From: Bacillota bacterium
GTDB taxonomy: Bacteria > Bacillota > Clostridia > Acetivibrionales > DTU013
NCBI GenBank assembly: GCA_023435305.1
Contig: JAEYRV010000010.1
Location: forward strand, 62,001-126,000
DNA length: 64,000 nucleotides
Reading direction: 5' to 3'
Part shown: piece after piece, positions 8,052 through 17,731 of the stretch
How the letters are laid out: every line of letters begins with the position of its first letter
Numbering within the stretch: the first letter of the stretch is position 1
Translations under genes and position numbers: made by a program
Notes under the pieces: generated by a model
Told to the model about the DNA's origin: nothing
Database searches by the model: none
The model's input: only the letters and a program-made list of their open reading frames with translations

Positions 8052-8717
8052 ATGTTAAATTCATTCACACGTAACTATGAGGATAACAGCACTGAGGCCG
8101 GCTTCCAGTTTACTTTTTACTGTGACCTCTGCAATGACGGTTTCAAATCATCCTTCATTGAATCCGAGACATATAAAAAGGGCTCGCTGCTGCGCGGCAT
8201 TTCCGGCGGCGCAAGAGCGCTGGGCGGCCTGTTCGGAGGCGCCATAGGTGATGTTGCAAGGAGTGCGGGCTATGGCAGTGATGTGCTGTCGGAAAAATTC
8301 CATGGGATGAGCCCGGAATGGCAGAAGGAGCATGAAGCAGCCTTCATAAGGGCTCAAAATGAAGCGAAGCAGCACTTCAACCGATGCCATGGCTGTCGTC
8401 AGTGGATCTGTGACTCTGATTTCAATGAAGACGAGGGCATGTGTGTGGAATGCGCTCCGCGCCAGAATGTTGCTGTTGCGAAAGCAAAGGCAGCCAGAAT
8501 GGTGCAGCAGATCGAAGAGGCTGCCGAAACAGCTAACGTGTTCCGCGGAGCCATAGAGAGCAAGACAATCACCTGCCCCAACTGCGGCAAACCCTCCGGC
8601 GGCGGCAAGTTCTGCAACAATTGCGGTCACAATCTGTCATTGAACAAATGTCCGAATTGCGGCGCACAGGTTGCACAAGGCGTCAAGTTCTGCGGCGAAT
8701 GCGGTACCAGGGTTTGA
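8052..8717 (+). CDS. Zinc-ribbon protein with glycine-rich middle, second gene of the VWA cluster
   Basis: A 221-residue protein with an N-terminal CDLC pair (about residue 26), a glycine-rich segment (GISGGARALGGLFGGAIGD, residues 50-68), a second site CHGC...CVEC (about 113-138) and two C-terminal ribbons, CPNCGKPSGGGKFCNNCG and CPNCGAQVAQGVKFCGECG. The final ribbon is nearly identical to those of the cluster's last gene. AGGAGGAG precedes the start. The glycine-rich segment resembles a membrane-associating stretch, but this is uncertain. Function unknown. Confidence 0.8.
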   Translation: MLNSFTRNYEDNSTEAGFQFTFYCDLCNDGFKSSFIESETYKKGSLLRGISGGARALGGLFGGAIGDVARSAGYGSDVLSEKFHGMSPEWQKEHEAAFIRAQNEAKQHFNRCHGCRQWICDSDFNEDEGMCVECAPRQNVAVAKAKAARMVQQIEEAAETANVFRGAIESKTITCPNCGKPSGGGKFCNNCGHNLSLNKCPNCGAQVAQGVKFCGECGTRV

Positions 8718-8745
8718 TACAGGGTTTGATACGACTTGATATAGC
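8704..8745. repeat. 12-bp repeat duplicating a gene's stop codon
   Basis: CAGGGTTTGATA is repeated: the last codons and stop of the zinc-ribbon gene (cagggtttgata) are followed by cagggtttgatac and by the degenerate gacttgatata. A short, clear case of amplification of a gene end. Confidence 0.65.
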
Positions 8746-8780
8746 GATGTTCAATACAAAATTTAGGAGATGCTAATCAG

Positions 8781-11700
8781 ATGAAAAAAATCATTTCGGT
8801 ATTCCTGATTGCAGTCTTGCTTATCAGCTGTTTTTCGGGCTGTCTGTTCAGACGGAAGGATGCTGATAAAGACGGAAGCAAGAAGACGACTGCAAACGTA
8901 AAAGGTCCTGAAAGAGGTCCCGTAGGTGTATGGGACATACCTGTTCCTGAAATCAACCCACTGGGCTCGCAGAGCCTCTACGGCAGTACCGGCTATTCGA
9001 AGGGGTCCCATGATTTAAAATACATAGAGAACTTTGCAGAAAATAGTAAAACGGTAACAGGTGAGGTCTGGACACTTCAAGTAGCTGACCCGTCCGGCAT
9101 ACCACTGGAGTTTTTAAAGGAATACATAACTGAGCTTGGTGCCAATATCTATTCAAATGTTTATGGAGACGTCCTCACCTTCACATATGGCAAGGATGAA
9201 GACAGCCTTTGGTGGGGTGATGCCAGGCAGGACGATTCAGGCTATAACCTCACTGTTGTGAAAGAGCCTCATGTGCCGGCAGGAAAGGAAAAGAAGTTTT
9301 CCACTGCTGTTTCCCCTGATGAAGATGAACCCTCGGTCACCTTCGTGACACAAACCGACGGAAAAAAGTTTCAATCAGCCGAAATAAGTGTCCCGGATGG
9401 TGCGCTTTACCTGGAGATAAGCAGTTATGCGAAAACAGGCATACTTACCAGGACTGTCGACTACAGGCGGGAGCTTATATCCTCCAGATCGAGATCCTTT
9501 GTACTTGACGATCTTCCTCAGACCTCCGATCCTCTTATCTGGAGCTTCAGATGGGAAGATGGCCAGGCGCCGGCTGAATTTACCTTCAAGCTCAACGAGC
9601 TGGGTGATATCCCCGCAATAAAACAGGGTGATGAGCTTGGCATGCTCAAGGTTTGCGGTGTTCCATCAGGAAACGCATCAGTGGAGCCTCAGAATGGTGT
9701 GGAATATGAGTATGGCGAAGAGTACTCTCTGGAAGGGGATGTAACCCCCGAGGGCGATACGGTATTCTGGCTTCCCGCCGGTTACTGGAATGTTCTGGTT
9801 CCTACAGAGACATCAGGCTTATATTCGTGCAAAGCCAGACTCGTACCGGTAAGTGCCGGCCAGGAAACAGTATTGACCCTGCCCGATTCACTTAGCAGCA
9901 GTTATACAACGCTAAGTCAATATTTTGCAGAGCCGGGTGAACTCACCGGCAGGATCACGATCACAGAAACAAAGGACGAAGGCGCTACAGCGTCAATTTC
10001 CATGATGGTGGAAGATCCGCAGAATAGAGATGTATTCCCCAACAAACAGAATACAGTCATTACAGAAGGCGGGCAAAAAGCAGAGATACTGGACATCACA
10101 CGGCAAATTGCCCCTCCGAGCATAGTCCTGGTTCTTGACTCCTCGGGCTCAATGGGCAATCTTATGCCTGCAACGATAGAATCAGCCAAAAAATTCATCA
10201 ACGGCCTGCCGGACAAAACATTTATTAAAGTTATCGATTTCGACTCAACAATACGTGTACTTAAAGGTGAGACCAAGGAAGCAGTTGTAAAAAGCCTCTC
10301 CTCTGTCAAAGCTTCCGGCTCCACAATGCTGTTTGATGCAACGCTGGAAGGATTAGGACTGTTGGAGGGCAAGATCCGCCCTGCTGTTGTTCTCTTCGCA
10401 GACGGGGCCGATTCCAGTCTGGACGGTCAGGGCGAGGGCAGCAGCTCCACAAAGGAAGATGTCATCGATTCTATAAAAGAGGCAGGTATACCTCTTTATA
10501 CAATAGGGTTCAGAGAAGGCGCCGACAAGCAGGCAATGAAGGATTTCGCTGCGGCTTCAGGCGGAGAATATTATGATGCAAAGGATAATAAAGCTCTGGA
10601 TAAGGTTTTTGAAGCGATCGGCAGCAAGTTTGGAAATTCCTTTGTAATGAAATACAAAAGGCCTGTCGAATCAGCTCTTTCGGACAAGCCTGTAGTCAGC
10701 TTCATACTGGATGCCTCTGGGTCAATGGACACCGATCCCGCCGAAGAAGAGGGCTGCGATTTCCGTATGGACCGCACCAAGGTCCTGTTCCACGATTTTA
10801 TAATGAAACTGCCGGAGCAGAGCCTTTTCCAGATGATCAGCTTTCAGACCGGGCCTCTGGGCGGCAACATAATTCAGCAGCAGCAGGTGACAACAGACGA
10901 CAGGATGAGGATGCTGCAGGGTCTTGGCTCCCTTGATGCCGGCGGCGGAACTCCCATACTGGATTCCATCAGGATAGGCTACGAGAATCTGATCTCTGTG
11001 CCAACCAGTAAAAGGGTCATGGTTTTCATGACAGATGCAGCCCTTGAGGTCGATGAAGAGGATCAGATGGAATTCGAGAAGCTGCTGGGAGAAATAAAAA
11101 AGGACAACATAATTGTGCTCTGGGCCGGTATGGGTGTGGAAGACAAAAAACCGGTCTTTGAAAGGGCGGCTCAGTTATCCGGCGGACGCTATGTTGTGAG
11201 CGAAGATGCCGAAGGACTGAAGTCAGCTCTTGAAGAAATATTAGGCCTTATAGGAAAGGAATCAGGCTCTGTTAATGTTCCCATATCTGTTTCAATAAAC
11301 GAACAGACAGCCTCAGGTGATTTATTCAAATATGCAGCCTCCCAGGATGTTGAATTCTCCAGGCCCTCCAAATCCGGCAAAGCAGCTGACCCGCAGCCAA
11401 TCAAGCTGACAACGGGCACTGCTGTGAAACAGTATGACAAGGAAGTTGCTTCTCTGCTGACCGGTACCAGCAAGCCCGGCGAAGAATCAATAATGACCAG
11501 GCGTATCAGCTACAACAAGAAAGCCAAAAACAGCGCAATGGAAATATCGGTGGGAGAAGCCTTCTATTTTGATAAATTCAAAGGTCTGGATGCGCCATCG
11601 AACAAATGCTTCCTTGCCCTTGAGCTCGATTTGAAGAATGTAACATCAAAAAACATCACATATGAGATACCAAGCTTCCAGAATCACTTTTATATGACAA

Positions 11701-14700
11701 CAAACAATGAGGGAAGCTACCCGGCCTCCGATGCAACCTGGCTGACAGAAAAGCCGATTGCTGTGCCGGGCGATCCAGGTATCGTCATCCCTTCGGGTCA
11801 GACGGTGTCAGGCATGATCGTATTCCTTGTGCCCGAAGGTGCCGTAACTCAAGCATCGCTGCACTTTTATGACACTTCTGAAGGGCACATCCATATGCCG
11901 CTGGTCGGAAGGATAAACCCGCAATTCATGGAGCTCAACAGTAAGCCTGCGTCAACTCCGGCTAATATAACCGATGCATTCACGATTAAAGTGACTGCAA
12001 CAAAGGATACTGACGTTATTGATGTTCACAAAGCGGAGGACAATACTGCCTTTAGAGTAATTGAAGCGCAATTTGATTCAAAAGTGCAGGCACTGCTGGA
12101 CATAGAGCCTTCTGACAGGTTCTACCTGAAAATCAATACTAACTCAGGACCCCTTATGACTAAATTGAGTAATGCAACAACAGCATTGCCCCTTGGTTTC
12201 ATGTCCCCGGTAAAGCTGGCGCCATCCTCGGTCAACAAAGTACGTCTGGCTTATCCGGTGGCAAAAGCTTTGTCTGCTACACAGGCGGAGTTATGGGCCG
12301 ATCTGCAGAATGGAAGCCTTCAAATACCGATAACAGATGGCAAAGCATATGGCAGCACTGTAAATAAGCCCTCTTTATCAGCACAAGGATTGCAGCTGCG
12401 TATAAACCAACTGACGACCCTCGATCAGGTTGAACCCTACAATTCAAGCTGGGCAGTCGCAGATGTAACATTCACCTGCCCTGTCGGTACTGAAGGCGCT
12501 GTAATACCCGAGGATATATTCTATCTTGTTCGCGAGGATCTTGCCAATTCCGGCTATATAGATCTGTCATCCGTATCAAGGCCAGCCTCCGATAACGAAG
12601 AGGAAGCAGATAGCTCTGACAATGAAGAGTCCGGCGATGACGAATCCTACGAGGATGAAGAGTCTTACGACGATGAGGATTCTGATGATGACGATGAATC
12701 CTCCGAATCTACCGGAGGTATTGGGCTGGGAGACTTCGGGAATATAAATGCAACAGAAGGCGTAGTACTTCCCGACTTAGCAACCGCCCACCTGCTTTAT
12801 GGCATCGACGGAGACTGGGGTGTCTACAGTGGTACACAGCGAAGAGGTTTTGTATTGTTCTCCCTTCCTGATGAAGAATCCAAGTGGACACTAAAATCCA
12901 ATTACTTTACAGATCTGAATGAGTCTCTGACAAAATCTGCTTATACCAGTTCGGAACTGCTGGTACAACAAACAGAAATCGAAACATTTAGCGATGAATT
13001 TGAGCAACTGCTGTCTGAGGCAGTCAAAAAGGCTGAACTGAAGTATCAGTCAGTTAAATCCTCCAATGGCTCGGCAGGGTTTACAAAGACGATCGACTTT
13101 ACCCAGGGCGACGGCAAAAACTATATCCCTGTCCCAACCATAGTAACACATGGTGCAGAAAAAATAAGTTCAGTAAAAGATATCAGTCAGGCATTGAGTA
13201 TGCTTCAGTCGCTCAAGTGGATGCCGAGTGCCGATGTAAGCTGGAGATACCGCTATGCTCCGGAGGCTGTGCTTACACAGGGTTGGGGATCCGAATGGGA
13301 TCTGGGCTATCTTGCAACCGGACTTATAGCTAAATGCGGTTATACTCCCAGTTCCAGGTGTATAGCTCTTACTGATGAGGGAAGAGCAAAGCTGAATGAG
13401 CTTTGTCCCGCCGAGCTGGAGAAAAACCGCTATATGCCGGGAATATCATACATTGACGAAAACGGTGCCGGAAAGCTCCTGGTAATCCCATTCATGAAGG
13501 ACATAAGCGAACTTGAAGGACTGGTCTACATTACCGGAAATCAGGAAGCAGATGAATACACTCCTGTTGAGGCCAGCATATCAGTATCGGTCAAAATCGA
13601 ATCGGACGGAAGCTCCGAAGCAGCAGTGGCAAATGATATTTCAAATGCGCTGGGAGGCGCAGGAGAATCAGACACCAAGATACTTGACGAAGCTGAACTG
13701 CTTAGCAAAACAATATCGCTGGCAGACCTCAGTACAGATCTGATCGAAGTAGGCTTCATGGAAGCCGGCAAGGGTGTCGGTACAAAATACATGGCTGCCA
13801 TCAGTACACCGGGCGGTGTGGAACCGGGAGAATATGCTATCGATTCCGGCAAGGACAGAGTCTATGGCATTAAGATCACATTCGCCCTTCCTGATAAGGA
13901 ATTTGTACATGAAAGCGAATTACGTGAAGGAGACAGGCTTGACAGGATCTATCACAATATAGCGATCAATCTGCCCGATCTCCCCAAAGAAGCAGTAAAC
14001 AGCCTGCAGAACGCTGCAGATAAGGAGTATAAGGCGGCACAGAATCCAAGCTCGCTCTCTGCTCTCAAATGGTATGGACGTAATATAATAAACCGCTTTA
14101 TAACCGCCCAGACCGCATATGACAAGGAAATCGGAGAAAACATGGGCCTGGTGCTGGGACGTACAAGCAAGGAACGCATTATCGTCCTGACATCCAGACT
14201 GAATGAGAAAGACAGCAAATTCAGAACTTCCATGGATCTCCTTCAGGCGGTCAATCAATGCCAGAATGGTGACAAAGACACACAAGCAGCCTACAACATA
14301 GGCGCAGGTATTTTTGTTTCAATTCTTGAAGGTGACGCATTGACCGGCAAAAACAGGATCAACTTCCTTGATCTATGGATGAGAGCTCCCAAGGGCACCT
14401 CCATGGTGCTGATACCAAATACTGAAGACGGCAAGGACAGCGCAATTGCAGCTCTGGAAAAGTCCGGCTATCCCGAAAGGCTCACCAGAACGATCCAGGA
14501 AACAGAGAACATAGTCATAACACTTGACAGGCCTGTTGAATTTGACGGTCAGAAACGCTGGGCATGGCTTGAAATAAACCCGCAGACATATGAGACCATA
14601 TCTGTCTTCGACACCGGAGAGCACATGAGCGCCGAATACAGAGAGATGCTCAGGACTATGATGGAGGATGGCGGTAAATTCGTTGCAGGCGCTTTCATGG

Positions 14701-15041
14701 GAATTGAGGTTTCAATATGGGCCGTTGGTGCCTTCAGTCTTGAACTTAGCAATTATAAAGATATCATGGCTGCAGCCGAGCAATACTCTCTGGAAATCGG
14801 CAAGTATCTCGACGCGGTCATGAAGGGCTATGGAGCCGCCAGAGATCTGGAGTTTACATTTAACGACGTGGTAGGTCTCGCTACCGGGAAAGAAATAGAC
14901 GAGGGCCTCCCTGCAACAGTCGAATGTAAGGTCAATGTACTGGAAGGCTATGAGCAGAAGTTCAAGCAAAAGATCTTCGGCTTCAAGGAAGGCTACGACA
15001 ACGCAGTCAAAGTCTACTTCAAAATATCCCGCGGCGGCTAG
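8781..15041 (+). CDS. Giant lipoprotein with two von Willebrand A domains
   Basis: A 2086-residue exported protein. The N-terminus has a signal segment with a lipobox-like end (LISC, Cys17, or Cys21). Two VWA domains follow: MIDAS motif DxSxS at Asp453/Ser455/Ser457 (DSSGSMG) with DTDG-like ADGADSS later, and a second at Asp644/Ser646/Ser648 (DASGSMD), with GGGTPILD. Both metal sites look intact. A strongly acidic stretch lies at about residues 1270-1310. The remaining roughly 1100 residues show no domain I recognise. It is flanked by zinc-ribbon genes in the same direction. A surface adhesion or assembly role is inferred. The acidic stretch could bind calcium. Confidence 0.8.
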   Translation: MKKIISVFLIAVLLISCFSGCLFRRKDADKDGSKKTTANVKGPERGPVGVWDIPVPEINPLGSQSLYGSTGYSKGSHDLKYIENFAENSKTVTGEVWTLQVADPSGIPLEFLKEYITELGANIYSNVYGDVLTFTYGKDEDSLWWGDARQDDSGYNLTVVKEPHVPAGKEKKFSTAVSPDEDEPSVTFVTQTDGKKFQSAEISVPDGALYLEISSYAKTGILTRTVDYRRELISSRSRSFVLDDLPQTSDPLIWSFRWEDGQAPAEFTFKLNELGDIPAIKQGDELGMLKVCGVPSGNASVEPQNGVEYEYGEEYSLEGDVTPEGDTVFWLPAGYWNVLVPTETSGLYSCKARLVPVSAGQETVLTLPDSLSSSYTTLSQYFAEPGELTGRITITETKDEGATASISMMVEDPQNRDVFPNKQNTVITEGGQKAEILDITRQIAPPSIVLVLDSSGSMGNLMPATIESAKKFINGLPDKTFIKVIDFDSTIRVLKGETKEAVVKSLSSVKASGSTMLFDATLEGLGLLEGKIRPAVVLFADGADSSLDGQGEGSSSTKEDVIDSIKEAGIPLYTIGFREGADKQAMKDFAAASGGEYYDAKDNKALDKVFEAIGSKFGNSFVMKYKRPVESALSDKPVVSFILDASGSMDTDPAEEEGCDFRMDRTKVLFHDFIMKLPEQSLFQMISFQTGPLGGNIIQQQQVTTDDRMRMLQGLGSLDAGGGTPILDSIRIGYENLISVPTSKRVMVFMTDAALEVDEEDQMEFEKLLGEIKKDNIIVLWAGMGVEDKKPVFERAAQLSGGRYVVSEDAEGLKSALEEILGLIGKESGSVNVPISVSINEQTASGDLFKYAASQDVEFSRPSKSGKAADPQPIKLTTGTAVKQYDKEVASLLTGTSKPGEESIMTRRISYNKKAKNSAMEISVGEAFYFDKFKGLDAPSNKCFLALELDLKNVTSKNITYEIPSFQNHFYMTTNNEGSYPASDATWLTEKPIAVPGDPGIVIPSGQTVSGMIVFLVPEGAVTQASLHFYDTSEGHIHMPLVGRINPQFMELNSKPASTPANITDAFTIKVTATKDTDVIDVHKAEDNTAFRVIEAQFDSKVQALLDIEPSDRFYLKINTNSGPLMTKLSNATTALPLGFMSPVKLAPSSVNKVRLAYPVAKALSATQAELWADLQNGSLQIPITDGKAYGSTVNKPSLSAQGLQLRINQLTTLDQVEPYNSSWAVADVTFTCPVGTEGAVIPEDIFYLVREDLANSGYIDLSSVSRPASDNEEEADSSDNEESGDDESYEDEESYDDEDSDDDDESSESTGGIGLGDFGNINATEGVVLPDLATAHLLYGIDGDWGVYSGTQRRGFVLFSLPDEESKWTLKSNYFTDLNESLTKSAYTSSELLVQQTEIETFSDEFEQLLSEAVKKAELKYQSVKSSNGSAGFTKTIDFTQGDGKNYIPVPTIVTHGAEKISSVKDISQALSMLQSLKWMPSADVSWRYRYAPEAVLTQGWGSEWDLGYLATGLIAKCGYTPSSRCIALTDEGRAKLNELCPAELEKNRYMPGISYIDENGAGKLLVIPFMKDISELEGLVYITGNQEADEYTPVEASISVSVKIESDGSSEAAVANDISNALGGAGESDTKILDEAELLSKTISLADLSTDLIEVGFMEAGKGVGTKYMAAISTPGGVEPGEYAIDSGKDRVYGIKITFALPDKEFVHESELREGDRLDRIYHNIAINLPDLPKEAVNSLQNAADKEYKAAQNPSSLSALKWYGRNIINRFITAQTAYDKEIGENMGLVLGRTSKERIIVLTSRLNEKDSKFRTSMDLLQAVNQCQNGDKDTQAAYNIGAGIFVSILEGDALTGKNRINFLDLWMRAPKGTSMVLIPNTEDGKDSAIAALEKSGYPERLTRTIQETENIVITLDRPVEFDGQKRWAWLEINPQTYETISVFDTGEHMSAEYREMLRTMMEDGGKFVAGAFMGIEVSIWAVGAFSLELSNYKDIMAAAEQYSLEIGKYLDAVMKGYGAARDLEFTFNDVVGLATGKEIDEGLPATVECKVNVLEGYEQKFKQKIFGFKEGYDNAVKVYFKISRGG

Positions 15042-15083
15042 GGTGGTTCACCATCAATAATAATATATTAGGGGGATTATATT

Positions 15084-15533
15084 ATGGCAAATGACATTTT
15101 TGGCGGTTTGTTGAAGGGCATCAGCTCTTTTATGCCACAGGATGACCCAAACACAAAGCTGTTTCAGCTGAGTAACGAATTAAACGATCTGCAGCAGCAG
15201 GAAACACAGGCTTATGCTGCCATAGGCAAAAAGGTTTTCAACAACGTTAGCAGTGACCCGGAATTCAGTGATTTGGTACTTGAGCTCCAGTCGCTGCAAA
15301 AAAGGATATCCCAGATCCAGAGCCAGCTGAAGGCAGCTCAGGATGAAAAAGAAGCATTGGAAAGAAGGGCTCAGGCTCTCAGCTGCCCCGAATGCGGCGC
15401 TGAAAACCAGGAGGGTGTAAAATTCTGCGGAGAATGCGGCGCGAAGCTGGGCTCGTCAGCCTGCAGCAGCTGCGGTACTGTAAACCCGCCCAGCACCCGT
15501 TTCTGCGGAGAATGCGGCAATAAACTGTTCTGA
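15084..15533 (+). CDS. Coiled-coil zinc-ribbon protein, last gene of the VWA cluster
   Basis: A 149-residue protein. Residues about 25-95 are heptad-like and rich in Gln, Leu and Glu (a coiled coil, e.g. LVLELQSLQKRISQIQSQL), followed by two zinc ribbons: CPECGAENQEGVKFCGECG and CSSCGTVNPPSTRFCGECG. AGGGGGATT precedes the ATG, 42 bp after the giant VWA gene. Its ribbons are close relatives of those in the 221-residue protein of the cluster, suggesting shared partner or duplication. A strong terminator follows. Confidence 0.82.
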   Translation: MANDIFGGLLKGISSFMPQDDPNTKLFQLSNELNDLQQQETQAYAAIGKKVFNNVSSDPEFSDLVLELQSLQKRISQIQSQLKAAQDEKEALERRAQALSCPECGAENQEGVKFCGECGAKLGSSACSSCGTVNPPSTRFCGECGNKLF

Positions 15534-15543
15534 TTCTTAAGGC

Positions 15544-15586
15544 GAAGGAGACAGGGGAACATAGCAGCGTCCCCTGTCTCCTTCAC
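15544..15586 (+). terminator. Terminator of the zinc-ribbon/VWA cluster
   Basis: A perfect 15-pair stem: GAAGGAGACAGGGGA and TCCCCTGTCTCCTTC with a 13-base loop, starting ten bases after the last stop. No long T-run follows, but the position and strength support termination for the whole cluster. Confidence 0.75.
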
Positions 15587-15663
15587 AAATAATCTTCCTC
15601 CTTCATGAAAATGTTCTATACCATGATAATCGATCTTGCTTTATGACAACTGCATCCAGGCCC

Positions 15664-16005
15664 CTAATCTGTGCTGTTAATATACTTCTGGGTCCATGGG
15701 CACACATAAATACACATCCCGCACAATATCGCTGCTGTATACTCATCCAGCTCATTCAAAAGCGTATTTATACGGTTGTACTCGTAGTAATATTGCATAT
15801 TCGGGCCTTCCTTCAGCCGTCTGACGACCTCAGGCCTCACCTGCACGGCGATTGAAATACCATAATGGTACCCTTCCCTCACCTCCTGCGGCAGAGTCGA
15901 GAGGTCAGCATATCCAACCAGTGATGCCCCCTGTCCTATGAGTTTGCTGCGCAGCTTGGCACTGAGCTCTAAAACTCCCTGTTCCTTCGTCATTGCTCCG
16001 CTCAA
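15664..16005 (-). pseudogene. Internally deleted QueG-like iron-sulfur protein
   Basis: A 113-residue frame in which the first 90 residues resemble the N-terminal part of epoxyqueuosine reductase-like (QueG/DUF1730-type) proteins (GYADLSTLPQEVREGYHYGISIAV, then LLNELDEYTAAIL). This is joined directly to the extreme C-terminal motif of related proteins, CGMCIYVCPWTQKYI. The middle, about 150 residues with the rest of the ferredoxin-type cysteines, is missing without a frameshift. Most likely an in-frame deletion relic; a functional miniature protein is less likely. Confidence 0.6.
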
Positions 16006-16063
16006 TATAAATCACTCCCTTACACTCCTATTACTCCCATTCCAGCTCTTGACCTGAAAATAT

Positions 16064-16104
16064 AAAAACCCCGCAGAATCACTCAAAAGAGTGACTCCAC
16101 AGGG
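16064..16104 (-). terminator. Intrinsic terminator of the candidate small RNA
   Basis: Stem CCCTGTGGAGTCACTC / GAGTGATTCTGCGGGG closed by a TTTT loop and followed by a T-run (GGTTTTTATA) on the minus strand. Confidence 0.85.
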
Positions 16105-16233
16105 TCTGTCATCGCCTTGCGTGTAGGACTTACATCGTCCCTATGCTGCTCGGTACTGTTTTAAATCCCCGGCCTCTGTATCAGGTTTTCCTGCCTCATT
16201 TCACGTCAACAGAACCTAAGCATACTCACTTTC
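16064..16233 (-). ncRNA. Candidate small RNA of about 170 nt with its own promoter and terminator
   Basis: On the minus strand a consensus promoter (16239-16267) is followed by about 170 bases without coding capacity and a strong intrinsic terminator. Inside are possible hairpins, for example TCTGT...ACAGA enclosing CAGG-AAAA-CCTG, and TGTA-AGTCC-TACA. Size and isolation would fit a 6S-type RNA or another housekeeping or regulatory RNA, but I cannot match a known family. It lies between trkH and the QueG relic, and could also be the leader of that relic. Confidence 0.5.
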
Positions 16234-16238
16234 ACGGT

Positions 16239-16267
16239 ATTATTGCACAAGTTTTCCATATTGTCAA
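16239..16267 (-). promoter_or_regulatory. Sigma-A promoter of the candidate small RNA
   Basis: TTGACA (16262-16267) and AATAAT (16239-16244) are separated by exactly 17 bp. Transcription would start near 16233. Confidence 0.7.
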
Positions 16268-16279
16268 TAAAATACGAGT

Positions 16280-17731
16280 TTATATGTTTACCTTCTTCCA
16301 GAATGTCGGAGCAAGCAACAGCAGGACCGGGAATATCTCCAGCCTTCCTGCGATCATACAGAAGGAGAAAACAAGCTTGCTCAAAGCAGAATAGGATGAG
16401 AAGTTCCCCATCGGCCCGACGATCCCAAGGCCCGGTCCGATATTTCCCATTGCTGCAGTAACTGCGGTAAAATTCGAAATCAGGTCCTTGCCTTCCAATG
16501 ATACAATTAGCAAGGCCACAACAAAAATGAATATAAAGGCAAAGAAAAATGCCATGACTCCGGTCAATACTTCCTCATCCACTGCCTTACCATCTATTTT
16601 AACAGTATTTATAGATCTGGGATGGATTATTTTATTTACCTCGCGCCTCACAAGCTTAATCAGAAGCATGATACGCAGACACTTCATACCGCCTCCTGTC
16701 GATCCTGCAGTGGCACCTATGAACATCAGCATGACAAGTATGGACTTGCTGAAGGAAGGCCATAGGTTGAAATCAGTCGAAGAGTAACCGGTCGTTGTTA
16801 TTATTGAGCTTACCTGGAACGACGAATATCTTAATGATTCCCAGAATGAACCGAACACACTGCCGGTGATGTTAAGCGTTATAAGCAGTATGGAAACCAC
16901 AACTATCCCAAGATAGAACCTGAATTCAGCATCACGTAAAAATGCCTTTATGTTTCCTTTTATTATCTGAAAATAAAGTGCGAAGTTCGTTCCGAAAAGG
17001 AACATGAACACTGCTATTATAATCTCCGCCGGTAAGTTGCTGTACGCTCCGATACTTGCATTTCTTACTGAAAATCCGCCTGTACCGGCTGTTCCCAGCG
17101 AATTGACTATAGAATCATACAATGGCATTCCTGTAAACAAAAGCAATACTATCTGCAGCAGAGTCATTGCTGTGTATATCATATACAAAATCTTAACGGT
17201 CTGCCCCATTTTGGGCACCAGCTTGCCAGGATTAGGACCGGGGCTTTCAGCCGCCAGGATATGTACCGTACTGGCTTTGACTGATGGCAATACAGCCAGC
17301 ATCAATGCCAATACTCCCATGCCGCCGACCCAGTGAGTAAAGCTTCTCCAGAACAATATGCCTCTTGGCAGGCTTTCTACCTCTGTCAATATAGAAGCTC
17401 CAGTTGTTGAAAATCCCGAAACTGCTTCAAAAAAAGCATCGACAGGTGCCGGAATGACACCGCTGATGAAAAATGGCAAAGCTCCAAAGAGTGACACGAA
17501 AAACCACGACAGCGACACTATCGCAAATCCATCCCTGGCATACATCTGTGTATTCTTTGGTTTCAGAAGGTGAAGCAAAAAACCGGCTGCCAATAGTATG
17601 AGCATTGATACCAGGAATGCATATACATCGCTCTGGTTGTATATCACCGAAACCATCAGCGAAGGAATCATAAGAGCTGCCTCAATGCACAGCACAGTGC
17701 CAAGACTGCTGAAAATCATCCTAAAGTTCAT
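16280..17731 (-). CDS. trkH: TrkH-family potassium uptake channel subunit
   Basis: A 483-residue integral membrane protein of the Trk/Ktr/HKT family, forming the K+ pore. Visible are four selectivity-loop regions, including VSGFSTTGAS (about residues 104-113), GTAGTGGFSVRN, TTTGYSSTDF and MGNIGPGLG, each with the conserved filter glycine, plus WVGGMGVL. Length is typical. It begins inside the 3' end of trkA (11-bp overlap), so the gating ring and pore are made from one message. Confidence 0.95.
   Translation of the reverse strand: MNFRMIFSSLGTVLCIEAALMIPSLMVSVIYNQSDVYAFLVSMLILLAAGFLLHLLKPKNTQMYARDGFAIVSLSWFFVSLFGALPFFISGVIPAPVDAFFEAVSGFSTTGASILTEVESLPRGILFWRSFTHWVGGMGVLALMLAVLPSVKASTVHILAAESPGPNPGKLVPKMGQTVKILYMIYTAMTLLQIVLLLFTGMPLYDSIVNSLGTAGTGGFSVRNASIGAYSNLPAEIIIAVFMFLFGTNFALYFQIIKGNIKAFLRDAEFRFYLGIVVVSILLITLNITGSVFGSFWESLRYSSFQVSSIITTTGYSSTDFNLWPSFSKSILVMLMFIGATAGSTGGGMKCLRIMLLIKLVRREVNKIIHPRSINTVKIDGKAVDEEVLTGVMAFFFAFIFIFVVALLIVSLEGKDLISNFTAVTAAMGNIGPGLGIVGPMGNFSSYSALSKLVFSFCMIAGRLEIFPVLLLLAPTFWKKVNI

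Noticed and set aside
16006..16279. A c-di-AMP or potassium riboswitch controlling trkH
   Set aside because: The structured region lies downstream of trkH on the same strand, and no conserved core was found.
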